Origin: Daphnia pulex
Taxonomy: Eukaryota > Arthropoda > Branchiopoda > Diplostraca > Daphniidae
Direction of reading: 5' to 3'
Assembly (NCBI RefSeq): GCF_021134715.1
Contig: NC_060020.1
Location: forward strand, 7,316,001-7,380,000
DNA length: 64,000 nucleotides
The position numbers and the translations under genes are program-made. Below, piece by piece: positions 24,244-33,999 of the stretch. The notes under the pieces were generated by a model that ran no database searches, was not told where the DNA came from, and saw only the letters and a program-made list of their open reading frames with translations. Positions within the stretch are counted from its first letter, which is position 1, and each line of letters starts with the position of its first letter.

Positions 24244-24563
24244 AGGTTTACATGTATTACACCAGCAATTTCCCGTTTTTGTTTTAATTTTAATAATTTT
24301 TGCTATTCAAAGTTTATCACTACAATATTTCTGCCAAGTCCAGACTTTGTTTTTGAAAAAAAATTTAAAAAAATTCTCCATACGCATTTATAGTTCGCGA
24401 AAATTTTATTTAAACATTTATTATATAAAATTTTATTTTGTTGACGTAGACGAGAATACATTATTCTTGAAAAATTAATTTATGATACAACATTGAATCC
24501 CTTGTGCGAGATTTTTGTGGACACACGAGGTCTTGACTGTGATTGCTGATAAGCGTACATCTT

Positions 24564-24822
24564 TTACTTTCTTGGCCACCTCAAACACGCCCAACGTATC
24601 GCCAAGGTGACTGCTAACATCGAACTCACAAAGGCTGCGAATAAAATTATATACACGTCAATGAGGTTTCGTTTAAATCTGGATAAGTTTCTTGATCCGA
24701 GTTGTAGAGTAGCTGCTCCTTTATTGCGCAGTACATATTCTGTCCAGAAAACAGCCCTTTCTAGTGGTGTTTCGGGTTGATCTCTTAGCAGAGACTGTAG
24801 TCGCTTAACATTGGTATCATAT
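24564..24822 (-). pseudogene. Orphan last exon of a UDP-glucuronosyltransferase
   Basis: After an acceptor (ttttcgaatttag) the frame reads RLQSLLRDQPETPLERAVFW then TEYVLRNKGAATLQLGSRNL, the conserved UGT C-terminal region. A hydrophobic membrane anchor (VYIILFAAFVSSMLAVTLAI) and a basic tail (RWPRK) follow, stop at 24564. The exon itself is intact (85 codons), but no UGT catalytic or donor-binding exon is found upstream in the AT-rich DNA to 26 kb. UGTs conjugate sugars to small lipophilic molecules in the ER. Either the rest is deleted or this is a transposed exon. Confidence 0.82.
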
Positions 24823-26345
24823 CTAAATTCGAAAATGTTTTTTTAGTAAAAATCTTCAAAGTTATAACAGTTATAATAGTATCACATTATATTATAATAT
24901 ATTATTATATATAATATATAATCGTTATGAAACCTAAACTCGTTACCTATCTAAAATAAAATATATATCATTATGATATGTATTATAATAGTAATAATAG
25001 TTATAATAGTAGTTTTGCTTCGTTCTCTTTATTTTTTTGCAAAAACTTGGAAAAACTCTAAATGACGCGAAGCAGAAAAAGGATTCCTCTGATTATGACA
25101 TTTCGCAGTCTAAAAATGTCTAAAATGTTTCGTATTTGAAGTAGGCATATAGAGATTGGGCATATTTAGGGAAAGCCATTGGACACACTGGACGACACAC
25201 GACAGTCGCAGCTCGCAGGCCACTGTGTGCTCATAACCAACGTTGTTGCCAGATCTTCTTTAAGAAGCTGTTTGCGAAAGTCCGTGGCAGAGTGATAGAT
25301 TATGGTTTAGGCCGTGTAGCCTATCCACATTATTGTGGATTCCACAAGGATAGGAGGCTTCCATTCCTCTTTTCTCCTAGAAGTGTTTCCAGCTTTCAAG
25401 AAAAGCTTTTCTCTGTCATACTGTCAGCTGTTCGACTTCCTAGCTCTTAAAACTAGCGCCACAGCGGATGTGTTGGTAAATGGGGGGTGGTTGAAATTAA
25501 TTTTGCTTGGTTTAACCGCAAGAGGCGCTGACCATAGAGGTAATTAGATGGTAATAATTATGCATAAGAGCAGATTTACCAGGTGGCAGTAAAACTTGAT
25601 AGGAATTTAAGACGACGCCAAAAGCTTATGGAAGCCATTACGTTGAGACTTAAGAGCCGTAACCATAGTAAATGGCTCTGTCTATAGCTCTGGCTCTGCT
25701 CAAAAAGTTGAAATTGAAAAATAATAAGGTATACAATTTTAAATTTTTGGCAACGCCAAAAAAATTGTGCGCGAATAATAGATAAAAGGTTTGAATTCAT
25801 GCGGATTAGAGCTTTTATCATTAGCCATTTTAGTGGTGTCAAGACTCAAGATATACAAAAAGGGGGGGTTACCGGGAACAAACTGCATCACGAACCTCTT
25901 CATGCGAATTTTATTCTTTGTATTAATGTTTAAGTGTAGTAAAAACCCTCCGAAAAAATATTAAAATTTACTGTAAAAAATTGCTACAGAAAATGTAAAC
26001 CTTGAAAAAATCAGTATAATCTAATAAATTTACGTAAATAAATTATTTTTAAAGCTAAAAAATGTTCCTTATCCTTTTTTCATCATATTGCCAAGTTTTA
26101 GTGTCGTGATCGTGAAGGACTATGCTGAAAATTTCGTCAAGTCACGTAAAAGCTGTTTACAAGGGACGTATGGTCAGTCCCTTCGTAAATTCATTGTTTC
26201 TAGCTATGTATTTTTCCTAAATTTTTTCTATTTTTCTAAAAAAATAGTTAAGATAAGTTTCAGACTGTAAAATACAATTGCAATTACAGTATGTATTATC
26301 GTTATCAAGTTATTAAGCTTTAAATATTGTCGATTCCGCAATAGT
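24823..26345. other. No gene seen; TA-rich tract and small palindromes
   Basis: 24880-25010 is almost pure A/T with ATAT repeats. A short palindrome sits at 25320-25356 (cctatccaca...ttccacaagg atagg type). Open frames carry no known motif. Confidence 0.5.
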
Positions 26346-26347
26346 TA

Positions 26348-26403
26348 ACCCAGCCGCCGCCGCATACATAACCAAACGCATTTTTATTTGGCGGCGGCTG
26401 GGT
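26348..26403. repeat. GC-rich perfect hairpin next to a TIR element
   Basis: Arms 26348-26361 (acccagccgccgcc) and 26390-26403 (ggcggcggctgggt) are perfect 14-bp complements with a 28-nt loop. The hairpin directly abuts the left end of the inverted-repeat element at 26407 and stands out in AT-rich DNA. Function unknown. Confidence 0.8.
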
Positions 26404-26406
26404 GTC

Positions 26407-27052
26407 TATAGGCATGGCCTACTAAATGGATAAGGCCTGTAGACTTGTATCCACTGCCATGAAGGCGAGAGGCATGGTCAAATTCCCTAGCCTTGCTCCT
26501 GTGATAGCCAATCACAAGAAAAAATGAGGGTTGAACTTCGCCATCTGGCGTTATAAGATGTAAATCTCGTTATAAGTAATGAAGGCGTAATAACAAGTTG
26601 TTAGATGCCACGAAATGCGTTTTTATTACTAAGTTCATTAGCAGTTATTGAGGAAAACGACTAAATAGGGTAAAACTACATGTGCATAATTCCCGCAAAA
26701 TTTTTTATATTCAATTACTCCGTGAAACGCAACCTTTGTTTTAAACTAAAAATTAAAATATTTCCCTCTCCATCGAGAATTGAACGCCGTACCATGGCAT
26801 GGTGGCAGACTTCGCTAACCTCACGGCTACCATTGCTGAATGCAGAGCATAAAAAAACTTTGTATATCTAGTTACCAGCTACATTCTAACGAGATAGCAG
26901 TATAGAACGCCAGATGGCGAAGTTCAACCCTCAATTTTTCGTCTGATTGGCTCTTGCCCGGGAGAAGGATAGGGCATTTTGCAACTTCTCTCGTCGTCAT
27001 ATGGCAACATAGAAGTTTACAGGCCTTAACCATTTAGTAGGCCATGCTATAG
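26407..27052. mobile_element. MITE-like element with ~150-bp inverted repeats
   Basis: Left arm starts TATAGGCATGGCCTACTAAA; right arm ends with its near-complement (TTTAGTAGGCCATGCTATA). Similarity continues inwards for about 150 bp, ending in TTGAACTTCGCCATCTGGCG on the left and its complement near 26900-26925. No transposase. The middle contains a tRNA-like sequence. Confidence 0.8.
26770..26855 (-). other. tRNA-like (SINE-type) segment inside the TIR element
   Basis: The minus strand shows TAGCCGTGAGGTTAGCG, resembling a tRNA A box, and about 44 nt later GCGTTCAATTCTC, which contains a perfect B-box core (GTTCAATTC, fitting GTTCRANYC). The spacing suits an RNA polymerase III internal promoter. 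It does not fold as a clean tRNA by eye, so it is better seen as a degenerate tRNA-derived SINE head. Confidence 0.4.
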
Positions 27053-27110
27053 GGCTCTTCGGGGGTTTGTTTTATTTAGGCGTTTTTCGGGCTGTATTTT
27101 CAAGTATCAT

Positions 27111-27233
27111 ATGTATTTTCAAAGATCATGGAGTAAGAACAATTGTAAACAAGAACAGTGTGAGCGCGTACTAAACAAAGGAGTAGAGCGACCTTACTCC
27201 TTTGTTTTTACTCCATGATCTTTGAAAATACAT
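27111..27233. repeat. Nested perfect hairpin with asymmetric bulge
   Basis: Outer arms 27111-27136 and 27208-27233 are perfect 26-bp complements (atgtattttcaaagatcatg...). Inner arms 27173-27185 and 27195-27207 are perfect 13-bp complements (aaacaaaggagta). On the right the arms are contiguous; on the left 36 extra bases (27137-27172) separate them, as if inserted into a formerly continuous 39-bp stem. Confidence 0.85.
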
Positions 27234-27539
27234 CATTCCCACACCTGCTTCTCCACGCTGCGTTGCCAGATAAAACACCTAAATATTCGTTTCTCTCCCA
27301 AAATTTATGTGGCAATGCTGCACTCCCTCATTTCTTAGCTGCCTTCTCTCACCCTCCATTTATTCTAGAAACAGGGCAGAACACTCCCGCTCTCCCATCG
27401 ACAGGTCGATGTCTCTCGCTCTCTGTCGTCTATCCGACAGGAGATTTTGAGGAAAGAGATTCCAATGCTGCGTTTCATAAGTCGAAGAAGACCAGAGATT
27501 TAATAGAATAAAAATGATACTATGAACAAGACGTTTTTC

Positions 27540-28560
27540 CTGGCCGCCTTTTTGTCACTCACGTCTTCCAGTGCGGTTCTATCCATATCAAGATCTTCAG
27601 TGGATTCATTTTCTTCCAAATGCTTCCTCAGGAAATGAGCACGGGTGTTTGAATCGGATGAGTAGTTTTTAAAGCTCCACTCATTAGATGAGGTACACTG
27701 ATATCTAGTCTAAAAAAATACAAATTAAGAGATGGCATGATTAATTGATTATTAAAGCATGGTTTAAGAGCTTAATGGTAGGGACACTCCTATCCCTGTG
27801 AAGTGTTGTCGTTTTCAGGAATGTCTGTTTAGCAGCGCATCTGTGGATCCTCATTTTCTCCTTTCCTGCGAGCCCGTTCTCCAATTTTACTTGGCAATTT
27901 CTCCCTTCTTGCAGAATCCCACATACTACCTATATTTTAACTTTCTTATTATTTATTTTACGCTAAAAGGTAAAATTGATTACCTCATCCCCTTCCTGTT
28001 TAGCCCCTTTAAGGGTAGCAACAGCTATGGAGTAAGCACCGGACTCGTAAGCGCCGAGCAGTGCTATTTGATTGGCACTTGAAATGCAAATAGGAAAATA
28101 CATTATTATTAACAACAACAAAGAAAAGGCTTAATAAATTACATAGTTTTATTCTTTGAAGGATCCGCTTCGTCCGACAAAGTGTTTACTGCTGTTCTTT
28201 CTCCTTAGTCTGGTACTCAAGGTTTTTTTCGTGTTGCTATCGGCCGCTTTTCTAAGGGCCACATCGCCAAGTGCCTTCCTCCCCTTAGGCTTAGGCTTTG
28301 GCTTAGACTGTGTCTCAGTCTCGGGCTCAGTTTCTCCATGAACGTCGATTAGATGCCTTTTCATATTCCATTTATACTTGCTTGTTGTTAAGTGAAATCT
28401 GTGAAAAAAAATTTGTATTAAAAGGCGTTAAAGGATATCGGATCCGTTACAATTTATGGACTGCTAGTCGGTGCTCCTTCATTTCACGTTTCCCCTCTAG
28501 TCCTTTCGGAAATTTCGCGTCGCAGCACTTTCCATCATCATCCTTAATATAACAACATAC
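27540..28560 (-). pseudogene. Zinc-finger-like exons, incomplete
   Basis: Several coding-looking exons in order. At 28557-28449, CCYIKDDDGKCCDAKFPKG then KREMKEHRLAVH joins in phase across a 55-bp intron to FHLTTSKYKWNMKRHLIDVH (28393 onward), giving two CC...HxxxxH-like fingers followed by a basic Lys/Pro tail and a stop at about 28149. At 28077-27984 lies an exon bounded by good splice sites (NQIALLGAYESGAYSIAVAT). At about 27713-27540 lies a third finger-like piece (NTRAHFLRKHLEENE). The last two lie beyond the stop, so either there are two genes or the stop is skipped by splicing. It resembles BED/C2H2 fingers of transposase-derived proteins. No start was found. Confidence 0.4.
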
Positions 28561-29067
28561 CCAAATTTGATTTAATGCGAAAGTGGATTAAAACCTTTAA
28601 GAAAAAAAGGTTAAATTTATTAACCATGACCACCACACGAAAAAGATTGATGACGCAAATAAATACGTTGATTTTTAGGTTTCTGTTTTCGTCCGTTTTC
28701 ATATGCAACCGCGCATACATCAAGATTATTTACTATAACTTAGCACCTCATGCATGAATACCGGTACAGAAGTTGCACGAAGCAGGGAGCTCTGGGAAAA
28801 CTGTATTTAAGTAATTCACTTTAAAGATAAAACATTTGCAGACAAAGAATTATCAAACTTCCCAAAATTTGGTTGAGAATTAAGCAACGAAGTATCTGCT
28901 ATCATTTTGATCGGCTATACCACGGCTTTCAAGAAGATTACGGTTATTGTTCTGCCAGTTCTAAATACACGAGAATTTAATTAGTGAACGAGAATTTTAC
29001 GGAATGCGTGAATAGGTGTGAATATAATGCTGTCACTTACTTCCAATTGCTGACTGAGGAAATGAAT

Positions 29068-31700
29068 TTAGAGTTCAGAATTGTAAAGGTCACTGAGTAG
29101 TTGGTTCAATTCTTCACTCGGATAGTGCAGGCGGTTACATTTTATAAATCTTAGGGCACCAATTTCCCCGAATAGTTCTCCGTAATCATCCACAGATCTT
29201 CCATCCAAAATACTCCTGACGATGCAAGTGAAGTAATGCGCACGAATAGAATATGAATCCACGTCCCACATATAAGAGTTCTCCAGCTCCTTTTCAGACA
29301 ACAGTTCAAGGGACGAAAACCCGTGTTGATCCACAGCGTGGACATTTGTTCCAGCTCCAAGTAGCAGTTGGATCACTTTGAATTCGAATGTTTGACCTTG
29401 GTGCTTGGCGCATAGTCTTAGCAATAGGGTTGGTGTACACTTTGCACGGGTTAGTTCGTACAATCTGACGTAGGTTGCTAGCTGGGTCTTCAAAAGTTCA
29501 CTTTCGGTCTCCGTCTTAGGTATGGCCACCAGTAGGTCCAGGATATTAAGAATGATATTAGATATAATCGTTCTTTTTCATTTCTGTCGACCGAAGAGAG
29601 ATCTTGAACCTTAAGCTGGTATTCACAAGTGAAAACCAGAGCAGCGAATAGATGCTCGAATGTCAAGACGGACTCGTGTTGGAAAAGATCAAGTCGATTT
29701 AATCTTCGATTTTCAAGAAGATTGTTAAACTCGATGAGAGTTAGAAGTAAAGCGTTTTTCGACTCCGTTGGCTTGACAATTAGTTGATCCATTAAACGTG
29801 AACTTTCAATCATCTCAAATATGTAGAACGAGGCAGCAAAACAGCTGGACCGAGTTAAGCCACGAGTTTCCAATTTCTTAGAGCAAATTTGTACATGTTG
29901 CAGATGAAGAGACGATTAGGAAAGCAATCTTGTTTCGTGGATTTAAATGTTGAAGAACGCTTGCATGATCCGCTTCCTTTTCCCCTGAAATAACAGTAGT
30001 CGCAATGCTCTTGATGAATTCAGAATTTCTTGGGTCGAAAACACGAATTTTGCCTATTTAGATGGAGTTAGTACGATCTTGGGTATGGCAAACGCTTTTC
30101 TCAATTTCATTGCTTCGAGCAAGCATTTCAAGCCGTATTTTTGAACTCCAGAATTATCATTAAGAAAAAACAAAAACAATTCGCGTACTTCAATGACATG
30201 CTCTATGTTGGCTGGTAGAATCAGTGCTTCCATATGCCGGATATGAGAATAAAAATTTGAGTAACTGAAGGCCTCGACTACGTTCCAGGTGATTCTGCTC
30301 TCTTTTACTTGGGATTAAACACTCTGTTGATAAAAAAAAAAAAAAATCAGAATCAAAACGTTTCTTTAAATATAAAATACTAGGCCTGTGTATACCTTTC
30401 AGCAATTCGAGAAAATGTTCATTGCCGGGTAGTCCTAAGGCCGTCCTCATTCCACTGTAGAATTGCCCCCTGAAAGAACGTAAGCTTGTAAGGCTTGTCT
30501 GCAAATCGGGACCGAGCGTTTCGAGCAAAAGTGACTTTAACGATTCGTTATTCGGCAAATTCTCAATACAACTCGATAATCCAGGCGATTGGATGAGCTC
30601 TCTCAGTGGTATTCGGTGTCAAAAGATTCTCGGATTCAAAAAGGGCTTAGAATCCGGAAGATGTTTACATCGGAGAACACTGGAAATAAAGTTCAGTGAT
30701 GGCCGGCAAATCTCCTAAACTTTGCCGGAGTGTGTGGTTGCCAGGAGATAGAACCAGCTTGAGGATTTCCACTGACAAAGATTTCGATGATCCAGGGCGT
30801 CCGACAATAATCAAGAAAATTCCTAAATTGTTAACACGAAAAGGAGAAAATTAACATTTGATGACTAATTGCAAATTATGGATAATAATAATTACCATTT
30901 AGTACGCAAACGTACAAGGCAAAAAGATTCTCACAAAGGGCGTCGTTCAATGCAATGGCACCGGAACCAATGGAAGCTCCGTGCGCCTGCTCGTACAACA
31001 TTTCACCGATAATTCTGGACACTTCCGTCATATTCTTGGTTGCGGATTGATTTTTTCCAAAGACATTCTCCAAAAAAATATTGCGTTGGTGAAACCGAAA
31101 TGCGTAGACCAGATAGATGGTCAAATCGGCGGCTTTTCTCGGATCATTTTTGGACATTTTTTGAGCTGCCGGCGCTTGACGAAACCAGCGGAATAGTTGA
31201 ACTGCTCGAGCAGCATCACGAAGGGACACGGCCGAATCAGGATCAACACTCAACGCTCTGGCTACTCGGTGACTTGTTTGAATTATTTTAACGAGCCATT
31301 TAAAGCAATCCGCACTGAAACTCGATCTCGGTAGTCCGTGTTGACAGATTTCATCAATGTAGGTGTTCTCGGCTTCGTTGCAGAGGTGGCCAAAATCGTA
31401 AATGTGATCATAAAAGGCTAACGGTAACTCGTTGACACGGTACACCAAAATCCACAAGTCGGTTCGAGCGTGGCTTCCATCGTCGTTTTGGGTTGGCTGG
31501 GCAAAACGAAAAGCCAGTCCAACAGGCTTCTTTTCAACTTCGTGCAAGTGTCGGTAAGGATTGGCGGCGCCCATTAGATGCACATTTTCGGGCAAAATAG
31601 TTCGACGATAGTGGCGATCGAGCATCAACTCTTGGCGATTGGATGAGCTCTCTCAGTGGTAGGCCCTTAACGTCTACTCCTCTCTTAATTTTGTCCGTTT
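29068..31700 (-). pseudogene. Member 4 of the unrecognised family, split by an RNF213-like insert
   Basis: It begins near 31690 with KRGVDVKGLPLRELIQSP, which aligns with LVHQGVDVKNLGTF of member 2. It is then interrupted (30612-31633) and resumes at 30611 with PLRELIQSPGLSSCIENLPN. Next come a hydrophobic middle (30500-30390), an intron-like gap, MEALILPANIEHVIEVREL then CLLEAMKLRKAFAIPKIVL (30225-30075), CFPNRLFICNMYKFALRNWK (29935-29880), DQLIVKPTESKNALLL and the intact C-terminal frame 29529-29068 (LLGAGTNVHAVDQHGFSSLE, an ankyrin-like repeat). It is the least damaged C-terminus of the five copies. Stops after IVLTPSK (about 30060) and frame changes near 30300, 29880 and 29545 indicate a pseudogene. 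Confidence 0.68.
30612..31633 (-). pseudogene. RNF213-like AAA+ fragment inserted in family member 4
   Basis: The frame from 31625 reads LDRHYRRTILPENVHLMGAA then NPYRHL, the sensor region of an RNF213 AAA module. It continues through VYRVNELPLAFYDHIYDFGH (31440-31380), the linker between AAA modules. A 73-bp intron (30895-30823) keeps phase and leads to LIIVGRPGSSKSLSVEIL (30815-30765), the Walker A box of the next AAA module, then YFQCSPM and ALFES around 30690-30630 interrupted by two in-frame stops (TAA). RNF213 is a giant dynein-like ATPase and E3 ubiquitin ligase. This is about 1 kb of a very long gene, with its intron, so the copy is DNA-mediated. It is flanked by 28-bp direct repeats of the host sequence. 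Confidence 0.78.
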
Positions 31701-31709
31701 ATTTGTTTT

Positions 31710-32875
31710 TTGAACAGACTGTTATTAAATAACTATCTATCTATACCTTTTCCTCTGCCCTGCCCGTACACGAATCGCGTTTGTCTGTCCTGAACTATTT
31801 TGTCACTATGTTATTGGATTCAGCAATAATATTACACTGATGATTACAAGCGGATTGATTTCAAATCAGTTTCTTTTTTTATCGTGTTACGAACTGTCGT
31901 GCAGGTCATGTAATAATAAATAAATAACGCACGAATTTTATTATTTTAGACGTTTTGTTAATTGGAAGAATTTTCCTTCTGGTAGGGAATTCTTATGGAT
32001 TTGTTTCCTGTAAATTCCTAGGATAGCCTACTGTTGTAACTCACTATTCGCTATTCGAGTAGCCAACATTTTTTCTTTCAAATTGTAATAATTCAGTGTC
32101 CAGCGGTGTCCAGTTTATATGGCGCATTGTAGTTGCGCTTTTGTAGTAGTAGACGTAACCAGAGCCATTTGACGTAATTTTTGAAAACGCTTTATTAAAA
32201 CGACGATGCTAGATATCGCTTTGTCGACAACTTGTAATAAGCGAAAAGCCGGTGAGCCGATGTTCAACTGTTCAAGTATGCAAAATTCAATCACGCAATC
32301 ACAAGATTTATGTGTTAAATATTAAATTTTAATCTAATTTTTTAAAAAATTGTTATTTTTGCAAAGGATTGTATAAGTAAATAAAAGACCACTTGTCTTT
32401 ATCTATGGTCATTTACTCAAAAAAGTCAAAATGATTGCAGAGGCAGAGATGCCAGATGCGGACGTTTTTAATTGTAAAACAGGTAAAACCAGAGCCAGCC
32501 TGGTCTCGCGGGGTGTACGGAGATTGTTTTATTATGGTTTCGAAATAAACCATTCTCCGTACCACCCCAGTTTTTTAAGTTCTCCGTACCACACTATTGT
32601 TGAAATTCTCCGTACCGCCCATATTAAGACTCTAGTGCACAACGAGGCTTGACGTTGATCGTTGATGTTTACTATTTTTTATATTTATTAATGCTAGTTA
32701 TTATTCAAAATCAATGCGCTTACATTGATTAATGGTCCAGTTAACTATGGCGTCGTATGCTGGTCGTAGGCTGTTGGGTGTTGTATTGTTTATGGGTCGA
32801 CGCTTATTTATTATATAAATAACTTATTCTTCGCTATTCTTCGCTATTATTGGCTGGGTCGACCAACTGTGCTCA
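31710..32875. other. No gene seen; hairpin at 32510-32568
   Basis: AT-rich. At 32510-32568 an imperfect hairpin has arms ggggtgtacggaga and tctccgtaccacccc around TTTCGAAA. Two further TTCTCCGTACC units follow at about 32579 and 32607, so the block looks like the end of a small repeat element. Confidence 0.5.
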
Positions 32876-32879
32876 ACTT

Positions 32880-33230
32880 TACTCCTATGTACCGGTGACT
32901 CCTGGGTATGCTGGATTCACGACAGCAGCGAAAGAATACTGGACCACGTAGCCACCTTGCTACACAACAACGTCAACATACGCAACACCTTACTACACCA
33001 AGGTTCCAGAGTATTGCACCACAACTTATGATGCATCAGGCTACTCCCCCAAAGAGCCAGAGTACTACAACGAAACTCCAAGTACTACACCACTAAGGCA
33101 TCGGAATACTACACGACTACGTATGCTGCCCCGAGCTACTACACCAAGACCCCTAATTACTTCAACACCCAAGCGCGCAAGTACTACACTACTTTTTTTT
33201 GTAATAATAAGAGCGGGACTTTCCTTTTAA
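32880..33230 (+). pseudogene. Tyr-rich YYT-repeat protein, longer decayed copy
   Basis: Reading through one TAG (about 32949) and one frameshift (about 33075) gives repeated units such as TPYYTKVPEYCTTTYDA, KASEYYTTTYAAPSYYTKTP and ARKYYTT. The units are about 15-20 residues, built on (A/T/V)PxYYTT. Tyr and Thr dominate, with no charged clusters, suggesting an extracellular structural protein of the crustacean. Signal peptide and upstream exons were not found. It is the second copy of this family in the window (see 24125). Confidence 0.65.
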
Positions 33231-33477
33231 GTTTTAAAATTATGGTAACAAACAATCGATTGAATTCTAAATCAATAGTTAAATTATCGATGCAATTTCA
33301 ATCGATATGTTAGTGTCATATAACGAAGAAAAAATAAACAAATCTTTTTGCATTTTCTGTTACGGCGAGTTTTTCCGAATTTGTCAGACATTCCAATATA
33401 CTAAATTTATTTCTACTTTATCTGTTTTGCTGGAGATTGTGTTTCTTAAACTCTATGCTGTAGACTTCTGATTCAAC

Positions 33478-33940
33478 ATGTCTATGCCCTCACAATCTTC
33501 AAATCCTATCGGGCAACGACCGTTTGTTCAAAGACTGCATAGGTATTATTTTTTTTATATTTTGTTTTTACTTTTTGCTAGCAATACAATCATTTTCAAT
33601 ACATCTATTAATTGCCCTTAATTCAGGCAGCATGCATCTGAAGTACGGAGAACGGTACTCGAATGGATGCATATCATCTCGCTGAATTGGCGTTCTCGGC
33701 ATTTTTTCGCATTGGCTTGCAATTCCCCCCCCCCCTCAACAAAATGTTTACTTTTCCACAAAGAATTTGTTTTTATTTTTTCATTTTTCTAACATGGAAT
33801 CAAATTATTTATTTCACAATTTTACGGATGACGACAATGGAACTGGAAGCGTCGCTCTATCCTCTAGCCACCGACAGCATAAGCAGCATCATGAGCCACA
33901 GCGCTAAAGCCACCCCGAGAATGTCGAGACCCGCCGACGT
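33478..33940 (+). CDS. Possible first coding exons of an unidentified gene
   Basis: An ATG at 33478 gives MSMPSQSSNPIGQRPFVQRL with a plausible donor at 33543. A second candidate, an ATG near 33829, gives MTTMELEASLYPLATDSISS up to a strong donor (GTAAGG at about 33939). No downstream exons with matching phase were recognised before 38 kb. Both may be chance frames, but the codon composition of the second looks coding. Confidence 0.22.
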
Positions 33941-33999
33941 AAGGTAAAAAATCATAACAAGACTCGTTTTAAAACTCTTCTATGAACCTCCTTTTTTTA

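Noticed and set aside
30876-31628. The long RNF213-like frame as a functional gene
   Set aside because: It begins at an insertion junction without a start, continues into an exon with two in-frame stops, and represents about 1 kb of a gene family that is normally over 10 kb of coding sequence.
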